A stretch of DNA of 64,000 bases from Varroa destructor (GCF_002443255.2 NW_019211454.1:60164894-60228893), one strand, 5' to 3'; numbered from the stretch's first letter, positions 35,601 through 50,284 are shown. Numbers and translations are program-made. The notes: generated by a model from the letters alone, not told the origin.

Positions 35601-37789
35601 ATTTCTGAGGAGCGGACCAGCGTTCTGCCAACGCAGATTTTCGTGAGGGTCTTTCCAAGTTTGTAGCAAGTTGAAGTAGGGACAGTCATTTTGCGAATGA
35701 CTTCACAATAAGGACTCCAGTTGATCACGTCATGTTTCCCCACAAAAGAGCACATGAATGGAGAAAGGAACGTTCCAATTCCGCCTGTATTCCTGATTCG
35801 CTCATCAGGGCTTAACAGCGGTGCAACACTTGATGACCACTAGAGTACATGACCTTTATACTGCTTTTCCGTATCTACCAACTGTCATCAACAAACTATT
35901 ATACAATTCGTATCGCACTCGTGTCAAATCACTGGAAATATCCTCGTATTCAACTAGAAAGTCAGGAAACGAGCGTTCCCTTTCGCCCGCTGTCAACAAT
36001 GTTTCGTTGTCATAGACGCGGAACCTCTTAACTGCATAACAATCACAAGCACTGAAATTCCCTACCAATAATTTGCCTATCGTTGCCGTGGGAAAACAGA
36101 TAAATGCCAATCCTTTCAATATGCTACGAAGAACGTTTGTTTTCATCAGATGTCGCCTGTTGATATCAAACGATTTTTGTGAGTATTGCCATAATTATTC
36201 GGAGAAGCACTATCCACCGTTCACGCCACGTCCTATTCCCCCCTCAGCCTTGGTTTAGTGGCACGTAAATATCGACATTTGCATCAACATCAACAGCAAA
36301 CCGATCCGTTTATGGCGACGACAGCAGGATACGTCCTGCAAATCTTGAAACAGGAACCTATAGAATCGGCCGTTGCACAGTACACAACGGTGCAGCTATT
36401 ACGATAATGCTATCTATCTGATTACTGTTGAATGTTCGTTTTTCTGTGGAGATATTTCGCAAAACCCTATTCTAATGTATGCTTTGGGCACTGCCCCAAA
36501 GCCCTATGAGAAACGGGCAACCAATAGAAAGACAACAACGCCTATACAAATACTTGACCTATGCAGCATTTGTCTATGTAATTAAACTGTCGTGTACTGT
36601 TTCGTACAGGTAAGTTGTCCATGGATGCGTCAATACTGTTGTAGTAGTGCCGGCAGCTGGAATCGTGTGATTCAAGGAGACAGGCTAAGAGGCTCTGTGG
36701 AAAGTTGTGCCGGTGACTGAGCCGAATGAACGGAAGTATGAAAACATAAGAAACGACTGAAACACAACCGCAGTGTTAGAGATTTCCAACATGTTCCGGT
36801 GTTCAGCGCCAATCAAATAAAAACACAGTATCTCATCTTTTCTAGTACCCTCTAAGCCGCTTGCAGCTCGCCATTTAATGGCAGGTATTGCCGGCACTGG
36901 CCACCTGCACAACCATGATCAGTACTGTACGTATATACATGTACGTCTATGCACGTACACGTACGTCTACGTATGGAATGAAGTTGACATGGGACGATCG
37001 CCAAGCAGCAACACCGCTCACGGCTATCGCTAGCAAAACCGATGGCTGTGTAAATACTACTGCTTCGGTCCTTTCTCATCAAGGAGCTGCTTGATGTTCA
37101 TCTCAGTGATCATGAAGCTGAAAATGCTGATGTTGAAGATGTTACGGCTATATAACTGTAACTAATGATGCCGGCAAATGCGTATTAACTTCGAAATGTC
37201 GCAACGGAGGTAGGCGGTGACACCCCGATTGGCCTTGGCGACCCACCAATATAGCCCTCCGAAAAGATTAACTGATCATGTAACCGTCTTGGATTAGTCG
37301 TACTCTTTTTAAAAGGCCTAAACCATTGTACATAACGATTTCGGCCGCGCATTTCTTCACAGGGAATTACACCATAGAATGTATCTATCATCATCTATAT
37401 GTATACATATACATTATAAAACCTACCATCTTTCTAGCTCTCTTCTGCAAAAACCTAGATTTCTGTTAGAGGGAATAACTACCTTCGGGTGATGGCGATT
37501 TTTTTTGAGTGGCTAGAGTAAGGAGAACGTGATGATACAGATCACGAATGTGATCATCGGTAAAAGTTACGGTACACTAACTAGGTAAACAGTAATTTAG
37601 ATTTTTTTAGAACCACAATCTTTTATATAGCATGCAGACTTCAGTCAAAGAGCTCATAATGTGATACTTCAATATATCCTGGACTTCTACAAGTGCGGCG
37701 GCATCGTTTACGTTGTGCTGCTCTGTACAACGGCGGTGACCGAAATCACCATGTCCTGTTTTACTAGACGAAGAAACATATGTGCATTA

Positions 37790-37814
37790 CTATATTATAC
37801 TATACTATACTATA
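37790..37814. repeat. (TATAC)n short tandem repeat
   Basis: About four to five TATAC units. Confidence 0.85.
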
Positions 37815-40800
37815 TGCGCGTTTAAAAACGTCGCTTGTATAAGCAAGTAGTGACGAATCGACCTTAAAGGACGGCGATTAGGTGGTGACATTAAAACACG
37901 TCTATAGAATCTACAAATAAAGCGCTGACGGCCTACAGGTTAACCAGAATCTGCTTCCTTCGCGCAGCTTTGTTGAACAATCAAACAACATTATCAGCCA
38001 TATGCAAGCTACGAAACGGCAAAGCAGTAATGAAGCACAATGAGCAGTGAGTAATAGGTAAACTGGCCTTTTTTTTTTTGTATAAACCAATATTATGATT
38101 AAACTTGTTATTCATTTACACAGAACAATTACTAACTCTGCGTTGTTGGCTGGCACAACAAATCCACAGTTCAATAATATGAGCAATAGACAAATAGCCT
38201 AGATGTTAAACAGGCTATAAATAGAAAAAATAACCACCCCCAGTAGACGACAAATGTAGCCAACCACGAAAACTATTCATTTCTATTTTAAATATACTAA
38301 CATAATATCGATTTCGTGACGAGTTGACGAGTGCCATATACTTTCCTATTCTGTGTTTAGTAGTATGGAAATAATTATTACTCACCGCATGTATCACTTC
38401 TTAAATCAGTCATTAAGGTTATGGTATCACATGAGGTCGCATCACTTCTCTGTCGAATAAACACACACACATTAAAAACACAGTTTCGGCGGTTTCATAA
38501 TACTACTCCTTAGCAGAACTTTGTAACGCACTGTCCTGTTTAAATAAAACTCGCCCACAAACAGCGAAGGCTACAGGTTAAAATGGTCAATTCCGATTCT
38601 GTCTGGTTAGGTAATTGAATGTACTAGTTGTAACGGTGTTGGCCTGGCCATACGACAGCTATCAAGTCGTTCCGAATTTCCCGGACGTTCTTATTTGTTT
38701 TAATAATAATAGTGCTTTATCTCTCTGCTACTGCTATATATATATCATGCACACAAATGCGTCAGGTCAGAGCTAATTCGTCAACTCGGCAATACCAACA
38801 TAAACGAACCTCATTTTGCTTCAGTCGATGCCGATAGTTTTTTATTTAGAAAAACTCTCAACAGAAACTGTCAGATTAACTGATGTAAGTCTCCTTCTCT
38901 GCCATTGGAAAATTCTGCACAAAATGCATATACACGAAATCTAACTAGTACTAACGCCCAACGGGAATCAAGGCCAAAAAAACAAACGATACCCAGTGTT
39001 TAGATGTCTTGATGATCAGTGAATGGCGAGGACGTCGTTTTGTATGAACGCATTTTTGTTCTCCAGCAAGTCGCCGAAACAGACTGCAGGCAGCGCAGAT
39101 CGACGTTAACCCCACCACCTTCCGACGTATTTCAATTTTCAAAACACTGCTGCATAGAAGAGCTCTTGGACGTTGGCATTGTATCGATGTGTTAATAGTT
39201 CTAGATAATCGTAGTCATAATCACTAGATTCGGTCGGTCTCAAGATGTATGGAAAATAGATAGCTTGCATTTGGATCAATACCAAAAAATTAGCGGAACC
39301 AGTATTCCGCTAGTCGGCAACGCCGCGGAGCGTTTCTTATTACACGTTCTCAAAGTAGCGATAATAACAACAACATCAGACTTGTATATCGTTATGCACA
39401 AGTGCATCAACAGACACTCCCTACCTCACTTCTACGACAGAGAGGTCGACGAAGTTGCCATCAATGTACACTTTCATCCCGCTGACGATATTCTTTTTCC
39501 CAACTGCGATCCAACAGCATCGGCGGGTGAGATCTCCGAACCAACGTCTAGGGATAGCTCATTCGTAGACGTTACGCGGACAAACGCAAACCGACTATAA
39601 TATTCTGTGGATTTCCAAATTGAAGTCGTCATAGAAAATAAGCAGGAATTGAGGATGCAATAACTCTTGTCCGGCAATGGAACGTTTCTAGTGGTAGAAT
39701 AACGTCCGCACCGTAGTTGGTTAGCCATCTCGTGTTAGCTGTTCCATAGCTCGCGGCTGTCATAGCAGCATGAGTAACGACCCGAAGCAGATTTCTGCGG
39801 CAACCGAAGGTACCGAGTCCCCCCCAAAACGGCCGCTAAAGCCGCTGAAGTCACTATTACAACGTTGCCATTTCGCCAAGTTTCCAGGGCTTGTTGCCAT
39901 ACTATCAATGAGAACAGGCAGGAATTGTCTACCTACAATTCCCGATACTGCGGTTGAAATGAGAGTATCGTCTCGTCCATCCGCAACTGCTAACCGTCCC
40001 GATTCCAACACTGATCATTTGATTTAATATACTGATTACTTGGTAGATACCGCAAATGGCGAGCAAATCTACCACTGGAGCAAAATTTTTAAGAGCAGAC
40101 CTACAAGTATATGTTTATAAAACTGATGTACCACAAAGGACACGCTCCATTTAAGCTTGTGTACGCTGCTGCTGCTTCCCTGACTTTGCGTCCGGCTAAA
40201 CAACCTAGGCCGTTAAAACTGATTCACAGGCAATGCTGTCTGTAGTATTTCTACATTCGGTTCTAACACTTCCCCCCGATAACTGGTGTCCAGGAGATAT
40301 CAAGCTTAACCGTATCAATAACCGACGGCTGTCGCTTAGTTCGCAGTATCAGTTTGACGCAGGGATTAACTCCTGACAGTAATATCAGATCATATCATAC
40401 TAGCCTGTCGAATTTTTGTGCTTTCGTAAAAAATGCTGTTTTACAAAAACTGTTTATTATAGCTTCAATTCAATCGCTAGCGTTTGCTTTCGAGTTGTCA
40501 TCTATGGTTTCTGGGCAAAATAAACGCGGCGGTTGATATCACTAACGTACTTCTGCTGAGATCAGAACAGATGACACTCTGATAGAGCGAGATTCGAAAT
40601 CATTTAAACGAATTCGTTACATCTCTCGTTGAAGCTCGACATTTTTTCGCCGGCTATGTATGTGAGGTCTTATTGAAAGACGCCGTTTTGAATCATTTCA
40701 ATTTAGTAGTTGTAGTGTATTTTTATCAATGGCGAACTACAATCTCGTTAGTTATGCACCGTAAAGTTTCGAATCAATCGTTTCGGCAGGCGGCGGCAAC

Positions 40801-41642
40801 ACTGCACGATTTTTTTAAGCCCTTTCGCCTTGTACGTTTGGTGGAACCACTAATTTTCAAGCAAATTTTTCTTGCATCGAAATTTCAGTAATGACAAAAA
40901 ATCATTTGTGCGTTCTTTCTTCCGATAAAGCGTCCGTAACCATAAACGGTACAAATTTCCATAGGTTAACGTACGACATACTACGGCAGCGATTTCCGTT
41001 GACCCGTTTAACAATGACGTGCCTTCTAGCTAATTACTGCTTTCGTTTAATTGTTGCTACGTCTATCGTTGGTATCTGTGCGGCGTGTTGTGTAAGTGTG
41101 CGTCTCGCTGCAGTAAGGATACTTATCTTCCAGACCGACAATATTGTAACACCTATTACTGCCAGACCTCAGCTTTGAAACGATACCGACGCGACTCATT
41201 ACCTGAAATATGTGACTTTAAAGCCATCCAGCTGGAAAACGGTCAGTAGTTTTTCGCCAATTCAATATCCGTAAAAGAAGTAGAAGTCGCTAGCCTGTAT
41301 AGCCCAGATCGCCGACGACAGCAGCAGTAACAGGTTGTTCGAGCTTGTTGAACGAGCCAGCTATTGGCGTACCACATTCATTGCCTTAGGCAGTAGATGG
41401 AGCGTTTGCTATACGATCTGGGCAAGGGGACAAAGCCGGCAATAACTATACCAGCAGTGACAGTCATCCCGACAGCAACAATCAATGACAGAGATCGTTT
41501 GGTCACGTCTCTTTTCGATGATTGTAACTTTTATCTGGCTGTGGTTGGTATTTGTGCGATGTACATCTGTGTTCGTTTGCATGTGTGCAGACGTGTTGAC
41601 TCTCTCCGCATCTTATAGACACAGAACATAGATGTTGGCAAC

Positions 41643-41680
41643 AGCGGCGGCGGCGGCGGCGGCGGAGGAGGAGGCGGAGG
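41643..41680. repeat. (CGG)n/(GGA)n triplet repeat
   Basis: A GC-rich triplet run, the first of two such runs within 500 bases. Confidence 0.9.
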
Positions 41681-42079
41681 CAACAACAGAATGAGCGACA
41701 CGAATCGCATCGGCAGAATTATCCAGTTTCAAGTGGGCCGTGCTTGCAGTGCTGTCGCCGGCTTCTATTCGACTACGCGCGCAGAGAACGGCCGTTGTTG
41801 TTGCATTTTTGTATCGTTTCCACTTCTGCTGCTGGGCCCTCTTCATTCGGCTTCTTCCTGCTTTTAGGCTAGTCAGTTAGCAAGCAAGTAAACAAGAAAG
41901 CCAGCCTGAGCAGTGCTGGCCGCTGATGTGGATGAATCTTCGTTTGCTCCATGGCCGCCGCGACGGCTGCCTGTGCCTTTTCGACCGTTACGGCTTCTGC
42001 TCGCCTTGTCGCGTTCGATGCGACGGTTCCGCGCGCGGTTCGTTGTACTTTTCACTCCTTAGCAAAGCATTGGCTTTTC

Positions 42080-42126
42080 TTGCTGCTGCTGCTGCTGCTG
42101 CTGCCGCCGCCGCCGCCGCCGCTGCT
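42080..42126. repeat. (CTG)n(CCG)n triplet repeat
   Basis: Pure CTG then CCG units. An open frame of 187 codons (41926-42489) passes through it as poly-Ala but shows no conserved segment, so I leave it as non-coding. Confidence 0.9.
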
Positions 42127-42505
42127 CCTGTACAAGCTACCGCTTCACTCCCGACAATCCCACAGAAGAATTACGATACTAGCGGTGATGTTTCTGCCGC
42201 TGTCACTTGGGATAGACACGCATACAAACCCATTAACACACATGGACGGACGAGCAGACAGACAGGCAGGCTTAACCCATTAGCAGTCAAGGCAGAAGCA
42301 CGTACCGTGCTTGCCACACGATGCAATATATCAACGAAATCATACGCTCTATATTATCGAACGGCGGTAGCATCGACCGTGGAGGAAGAGGAGGGGAGGC
42401 GGCCGTCGGTGGTAGACAATAGCAGAACAGAAATGCCTGGATCGTGGATATGTGCTGCACTTTCGAAAGACGCTACGTGTTCATCCTAATCCAGGCGTCT
42501 TTTAG

Positions 42506-42577
42506 GTAACTTTCCCATTGTACCGAGCCTTACTAATACTTAAATAAGTATAAGTGAGGCTCGGTCACTGAAGTTAC
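42506..42577. ncRNA. candidate hairpin RNA, pre-miRNA-sized fold
   Basis: Seventy-two bases fold into one imperfect stem. GTAAC at 42506 pairs with GTTAC at 42573, ACCGAGCCT at 42522 with AGGCTCGGT at 42556, and AATACTTA with TAAGTATA near the small loop. Size and shape resemble a microRNA precursor. I recognise no known mature miRNA, and a chance or transposon-derived palindrome is equally possible. Confidence 0.3.
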
Positions 42578-45500
42578 ACTTTTGCCAAATTAATGCCGAC
42601 GGCAGTAAGGCTGCATAGTTGACAACAAACGAATCTTTGATCGATAACTGAAACTAGTGTAAGAATATCTAGGCGATTATGAAACAGTAGATCACGCAAA
42701 CACTCGCGGCTACTTCCAGTATGGTCAGAGCACTGAATGAAATTACGTATCATCTTGCAATAATGCTACAGATCTCACCACTTTTTGTAGAGAGTAGTCA
42801 GATATACTACACGGAATAGATCAGAAAAATCTTTAAGTAATCAAACACACACCAGAGCTGTCTGATTGATTTACGTTAAATCGTCCGTCACGGTTGCAAT
42901 TGATGCGGATCCACTATGGATTTCTCACGGATCAATTAGCACAGCCTTCGTAACACTCATCAGAAAAACTTCTATCAGGCCGCCGTCTTTTACGTCTTAC
43001 GTCAACCCATCTCATTTATGGCTACCGTAACAGGTATCTTTTTGTTGGCTGTTGCAAGCGTTATAACGTAAATACCGCCAAGATATCCCAGCAACATGCT
43101 ACCTACCTCGTTCCTCCCATTATCGTCTGTACTGTCTAGGAAGCTTCTCTAAACACCTCAAGTCTGGCAGTTCTTCCTCCTGAAGAAGTTTCACCAGATG
43201 ATAACCGGCTTTCTGTGGCAAAGGTACTGACGGCAGCAGGTAGAAAAACTAAGCAATATGCAAAATGCCCGCGCCCCCAATGCCCCGTCGCAGCGCAATA
43301 AGCCGCAACGACAGTAACAACAAACAGGCACAGTAACAGCGGCAGGGGTTATGTTCCGCCATTTGGTTGATCTGTTTATCAATCCACGAACCCCCAAGGA
43401 CGTTTGCCAAGATCCGTCTGCTGGGCCACGTAACCATAATGGCAAGCAGCATCCAGTCGCGCCTAGTCCTGCCGCTTACACCAGGCGCCGCTTAGTGAGC
43501 AGATGTAAACGGACGATCATCACACAAAATAATAGATGACTGGTAACCAGAGAGCGCAATGGTACTGAGGCCGTAAACAGCTCTGTCCCTACAACAAAGT
43601 TACGACAAACAAGAGCTTCTACGCTTCGCGGGTTCAATAGCCAGCTCCGTCAGTTTATTTCTGTTAACCACCGGCAGCACAGCAACAGCAGCGGAAATAG
43701 CGACGACAGCAACCGCTGTCCTCATCGGCCTTTTAAAGGATAGAATAGACAACAACGCCAACATTGATTATTTCATACGCGTATCGGTTTATTGATATTT
43801 TTTCTTCTGGTGGCTTTTTTCAATACACCGCAGCGAGCAGGTGTAGTAAACAAGGAAATCGTGAAATGCCAGACCATCTACTTACTTCATAACGGACTCA
43901 ATCCGTCATCAAGTGAGCGCCTGACTTATAGACAACCCAATACCGTCGACTTTGTGTCTTGCTATAGATAAGCTATGCCATAAAATAATTTTGTGATAGC
44001 AGCAGATTACATATGCTGACACGTGGACTTGCGCCCTTCCTCATCAGCCAGTTGCTCCGTACGCCGTAATGTTGAAACATGACTCATTCTCCTTGACAGC
44101 GTCTACATAGAATCATTTGTGTTGCACATGTTCTTTTTTCTTTTAATGTCAGTGTAAGGACATGACACCCAAGGGTCCAGCATTATCACAGGTCAAAAGA
44201 AAAACCATATTAAAAACCACTATGCAGAAAATACCCGTTGGCAATTGGCGGTTGAGTTCCACAGGCAAATGACAATGTCAATGTGTATACCGTTTTCCCC
44301 CATTTCCCATATTCACGAGGTTGGCACATCGGGAAACTTGTTCTCCCATCTAGCACAGGAAAGAGACTAGTGTTTGCCATTCATTGACCTAAATTACTGC
44401 CTTAGACAGAATTAATTTATCCATCGCGAAGTGTTTGTGTAGAACGTGAAGTTAAATCTGCTTGGCAACACAACATAAATCAACGGCACTGACAACGCTG
44501 TTTTTTTGATCTCGATAACGAATCGAAGACAGTGCGCAGCGTATCAATTATAACCCCTCGTACGTACACCTGGCGCGTCTAGTTGGAATATGGTACAAGC
44601 TCCTTCCTAATATTAACGAGAGAGACGTACGCTACTATTAAGACTCGTTTGCGCGTCACACAGCTTCAAAAAGTGCTCAAAAAAAAGACATAGTTTTTTT
44701 TTAACTTGTCCTAATTCGTTTTTAAGCTACAACCTTAATCGAAGGCTAGGAAGTTTCAGCTAGTATTCGCGTCAAGTATTCAGAAGATCACTGTGGCACC
44801 AGCCTTGATTTACTAGATCTACTCTTGTGCGTTCCCGTATAGCGCATCTAGCAAGAGCCCACCTCGATTTTTATATATAGTTATCCTATAACGTAATTGT
44901 ATTGCGCTCCGCTACCCCACTGCGGAGTAACGGAAGCAACCCTTATTCCAAAAATGAAAGAACCTTCGATCTGTCCCTGTCTATGAATGACTGATATAGG
45001 AAATATTACAAGAATAAAATGACTAGATCTTCAGCAACAGGAAAATGAATTGTAAATCTTTTTTCTGCCACGTCCTAGAAATAACAAGCGCAGGTAGCAA
45101 AAAATAATTTACGTGCATAGTGCATTGCTGAGGCACGGTGCACGCCATCAGAGAGGTGAACTGCGAGATACCGTAAGTCGCATGTAATTATCAAGATAAA
45201 GATAAAATCGAATTATCGGTAGTCAGATCATTTAGTTGTAGCCGCAGCTAATCGTAGCAGCAACAGTTACTGATATACTATGTCTACTGTTTCGACCAAA
45301 ATAAATTCTTTCAGTATAATACGTGAAAAAGCTCTGATCTATATATCATTGGTCTGGTACACTGATTCTTGAAACGAGCTACCGCGCCTTAGCTACTTCT
45401 TTTAACTATGTTAAAGAAACACATGGTGCCCATGCGCACTGCCTTTATCACTTCTCTAATCATTCTTCAATTCAATGTACATGCAAGTTAAGATAGTATC

Positions 45501-47666
45501 CACGTAGATTTACCTAAGAATTTAACTCTTCTTTCATTTCCCCTTCAATATAGCCATCTCAGCTTGTTCCAATTCGACCCAGGCATTATCAGATCGATTA
45601 AGCTTAACTCGATTGTTTTGAGGGCCCTGTCCTTTTATAAATCAAGAAGCCAATGCTGCCACGTTGTGACTCGTAACTTCGGCCGGCTGGTACACGCACC
45701 GGCACCAGGCGCTATATGGAAGAAGATTCCCTCGCATTATTCTCACCCCAAGCTTCAGAAGAACGAGAAGGACAATCAAGTGCCATTTGTCATTTGTGAC
45801 CCCGTTATACTGATAATTTCTAATCGCGATCGTTACGGCCTGCAACCGTTTGTCTATGTTCGGTTGCGTACACAATAGCAGAAGCAGGCAATCATATATT
45901 CATACGTGTATGCTTACTCGTGGCAGTAGTGGCGTATAGTGATGTTATTTAGACGAGGGCAGCGACCAGTTCCCATCCATGTCACCCAGCTATTTTTGTT
46001 TCCGGCAGCGGCGCTATTCGTTCGTAGGCGGCAGGCAATACGTGGTTGCCACAACGGTAACAACTTCCTGCTGCTTGGCAAGATTTCTTTTTAGTTTTGC
46101 TGTTAGTAAACTATCGAAATAGAACCTTGCTTGCAGAAGTGCCCATCTCGATTCCGTCGTTATCAATTTTAGCAATTTAACAATGGCATGAGCAACGGCG
46201 TCGGCGATAGCAGCTATTTCAACGATCAACTCAAACCTTCTGGCTGTAGGAAAGGACCTTTGACTTGAGTCACGTTTCCGGCTGAAGCAGTTCGGCTACT
46301 GGCGGATAAGCAGGCCCGCCGCCTTAGTTGCGAAAGCGACGAAACCGCTACTGCTGCCCTCCCCGATCCAGCCTAACGATTGAGTGCTACGGCTCCACTT
46401 AGTGGTCTGAATCGCGGAGCATCTGTCCTGAGGTTGCAGCTACAAAGCAGCAGCAACCGGTATGCCTTCCTACAATGACTGACGAGCAACGCACCGCTAC
46501 ACAACAGGATAATGCAAATTTGGTACAATATGCAAGCCAACACCTCTGAAAGAGACGCGTAACCACAGTGAAGGAGAAAACGGGCGCGATCTGAGGTGGA
46601 CCGAATAGGATAAGCCGTTGCACGAATAAAAGTTTTCAAAAAAAGCAAGTATTGATATTCTTTTGTATACATGGACAGCGCATATTAATAACGCGCCGGT
46701 TTTTGATAACTGCTCTGATTTCTCAGTCTGGTTAAATTGCTACTTGTACTGAACCATAAGATGGCAGCTCATCTTAGTAAGAAACTACACCCGTTTGACC
46801 CAGTTGTTCGTTCACGGCGAACAACGGGTTTCTAATAACAGCCGATATCTTCTTGAGGTGTCGGGTCAGTGTGGCATTTAAGAAGGCATCCGTTATCGTA
46901 GTTTTTATCTGCCAAAATATTCGAATGGCTAGTGAGATTGTAGGGACGACTACGACGTCAACACACCCTGCCTAGCTTACTCGAAGCGTTACCATACGTG
47001 CTAAAATTATATTATGCGTGACAGCTGCACCGGCCAGTAACCTTCGAATTGCCCCCGTGTTTGTATGTGTGAGCATGTCTGTATATTGACAAGAGCTAAA
47101 TATGTCCCTAATGAAATCGCCTCGCCACTAACGACTCGATTTCCGCTAGCGGCAGTATTAGCAGCGTACCTCTTTGTTAGCATAACAAAGACCGGTAATG
47201 AATAGTATGGCTACAACCTCACACGTTTACCCTTCATAGTGAAGTCACACCTTGATAAAAACCATAGCCATGAAACGAACAGCCACAGTCAGAGGAGTTA
47301 GCAAAGCCGGCCTGCGTTAACGAAGTCTTGAGCCATCCGTATATTGTCGCTACACAGACCAATCGCGATCTCTTCATCCTGCCGTTAAATTCTAATCCCG
47401 CCGTTGTCAGCAATGTGGTCGAATTTCATAGCGTCTCCTTCTCTTCTTTCACGTCCTTTCCTAACTTTCTTGGTCTCTTATTGAAGCTGACGTCTTTCAT
47501 AAGTCATGCGTTCTTGTCAAATTTACATCCTATAGATTTCACGTGCTTCTTATTTCCTTTAGGTGTTCGCCAGCGAGAGCAGCTATTTTTGATTTATCTC
47601 AGAAACAGCGGCGGTGGCACGTTGGTGTCCCACGGTACCCCAGACAGATGCGGTGGTCGACTGTCT
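42578..47666. other. no gene recognised
   Basis: Mixed AT-rich and triplet-rich DNA. Stretches such as 43250-43720 and 45640-46350 are richer in GC and in CAG/CAA words. Frames here lack conserved segments. Confidence 0.5.
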
Positions 47667-47712
47667 GCGGCCACCAAGCGACAGCCTTTTGCGGCTGTCG
47701 CTTGGTGGCCGC
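47667..47712. repeat. perfect 20-bp inverted repeat with 6-base loop
   Basis: GCGGCCACCAAGCGACAGCC at 47667-47686 is exactly complementary to 47693-47712, with loop TTTTGC. GC-rich and very stable. No TE signature flanks it. Confidence 0.95.
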
Positions 47713-50284
47713 TACAGAGACAAAGGACGACCACTGCAAAACAAATATTATCATCGGTTTTTTCGCAGTTGCTGGTATACTGCTGTATTATCTGTACGTG
47801 CAACATCTGAAACGAGCCCTTCGCAAAACGATTAACAGAAGCGGTAGTAGCAGCCGCGGCAACAAGCCCAACAACAGCAAGTACGTTGAGTGATCAGCGG
47901 GGACATCATCGAAGGCCAATACAACAACAGCAAGAAAAAATCGACTTAAGACAGTGAAGATAGTTGCACTTGTTTGTTGCATTACATTGCCTGTCCGTAT
48001 CTAAAAGGTAACGCTGGCGTCAATGTAATGATACGGCCCCCGGTAACACTCAGCCGATCGGTAGTTTCCGAAAGGACGAAACCGGGCAGTTCGTTGTGTT
48101 ATAGACAGTGTTGTCCTGTCAGATACGGACGACTATAATTGTCTATTATTGCAGTATTAGGCTATATCTGTGTGAGAACGATGTAGCAGCTAGCAGATGA
48201 TCCGGCAGCCGTGGTGGCACTGTCTGTTCGTTAGAATCCTCTGCCGCCCGCGGCTATGATCGAATAACGTACTCACCTGTTGAACACTGCACAGTATCAG
48301 CAACTTCTATCACTGCCCATGATATTCTGGTAGACCATTAAATAGCTACCTCAAATATCGACGGCCTTTGCCAAGTTCGGTAGTGGAAGGCACTCTCCTT
48401 TGCTCGCTGCCGCCGTTTCAGTACTTGTGCTAATATAGTAGAACAGAAGTGATTTATGACTATGGGTCCTTCGTTCCTCGTATTCCTTGTTTTCGCTATC
48501 GGCAGTATTCAGAAGCCGGTACTTTAACCAACCCGTCCAACACAACACTTAACGAGCTATCGTTTAATTTTGTCAATCACTTGCTACAGCGATCACCTAA
48601 GTTCGATAGTCATTTTAACATTCGCCGCTGGTGGTGCTATTGCTGCCGCCGCTATTGGCCTGACGGCGATACACAGCGTATACCAGGCCCTGCCCTACAC
48701 CGAATAAGCGCAGCAGTAATAGTAGAAATAGTGGCCTACATCCGTACCAGTAATAGCAATAGCACAGTAAATGTTAAATCAAATTGGGCTATCACCGTCG
48801 TTACGCAGCTGCGAAGCCGTTAACAAATCGCAACTGTCGTCAAAACCTCCCCTCAATATTTAATAGCTATGGGCCCATAGTACAGTGCCCACAGTTGGCT
48901 ACAAGCGCCACTGGTCAACACCCCGAAGCAGCCGGCGGCCGGCCAGCCAGCAAACTCACTTCCATCCAATGATATGCGTAATAAACAAAACGCTGTGTTC
49001 ATCTGCTTTATAGACTGCGCTTTTTTAGATATACATAATTTTATATCGAATCGGTATCCGTTCGACCTCAGCTACCGATCCCCGTGCACCCTTCGTTTCG
49101 AGAGCTGCTTCGTTGATCGATTGTTCGCTCGAACTACCAGACCTTAACACCAGTAATTAGCTCATTACTATTCCAACAGTAACGCTAAGTCGAATAAAAA
49201 TCATATAGCACGACAGTCAGACGCACCTGTGCAATCCGTTACGGTCTGCTAACGAGACAAGTCTTCACTAATGAAACGAAGGAACCAACGAAACATTCGT
49301 TACCCAATACTACTCCTAACGTGGAATGTATCCTACAAATGTTGTCATGCAATTGCCAACAGCAATTTTCTAGCACTGCGCCATCAAGCACAGTAATGTA
49401 CTAAAGCGTGTGATTGTAACAAAACGATCCACAATTACAAATCACCCGATACGTATAAATCTGTTACTTCTAATAATAATGAGTTCCTCTGCTTATGCGA
49501 CGCAATACTGTATGCTACAAGGTCCCTTTCGCGACTGATACGGCTGTGATATATATTCCTCTACGACAGACAGAGTCGTTAAAAAGGCGTTTTGAGTTGA
49601 GAAAACTCTGAACCTTCATGATCCTTTCCGCTACATCATTTGCCACGACCGTGTTCGCTTGACAGAAACGGCAAAACCTTCCCATGGTAACAACGAATGT
49701 ATAAAGGGCCACAGAACCAGTCAGCATAGTTAATCCAACTTAGCGGGCAAATACATCCGGGCTAAATCTGTCGATCTTGTTGTTAGAACCGTTATAGCGA
49801 GAATCAAAAGTAAAAGGAAGAGCATGGGGAGATTGGCCATCAAATGAATTAGCCGAGGCACGAGAAACTACCACATTAATTTGCTGAATTGTGCTACGGT
49901 GCCAAGCAGAACATTACAGAACAGAACAAAGCATTACGGACTGTAAATGTCATTTACGGCGCGTGCGCACACACGAACCGACTCACAGGCAGACTCACAT
50001 GCACACGCTCATATATCATAACTTCATATTCCTTTAATAACCTCACGCAGTATCACCCGATCTCTTATTGGTCACGTATCTCCGGCTATCGAAAAATTTG
50101 GCACGCCGACGATAGCGGGGTGCTGGTTAAAAGTAGTAGCATCTATAAAAGTGGTGGTAGAAATCTGCAGTGGATTATCTTGTTTTCCGTTGAGTAGATG
50201 ATAAAGCCGTATACGAGAATAAGTAAGTCATTTGTAACCTATTTTTTGATAGACACGTTTTATTTTTGTTTTATACAACATATA
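47713..50284. other. no gene recognised
   Basis: GC-richer until about 49000, then AT-rich. Only short chance frames. Confidence 0.5.

Larger units (their letters stand above)
33036..41642. other. upstream of pumilio, no gene recognised
   Basis: Probably pumilio 5' intron or regulatory DNA, since the first coding exon begins at an acceptor. Contains TA, CGT, poly(T) and TATAC repeats. An ACGT-rich patch at 36924-36975 includes a TATATACA word. Confidence 0.5.

Noticed and set aside
39770..40027. 85-codon plus-strand frame starting MSNDPKQISAATEG
   Set aside because: Reads fairly protein-like, but there is no supporting splice context or recognised family, and an equal-length frame lies opposite it.
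41926..42489. Plus-strand open frame of 187 codons
   Set aside because: It is kept open by CTG/CCG repeats read as poly-Ala, the rest shows no conserved or domain-like segment, and overlapping frames are equally open.
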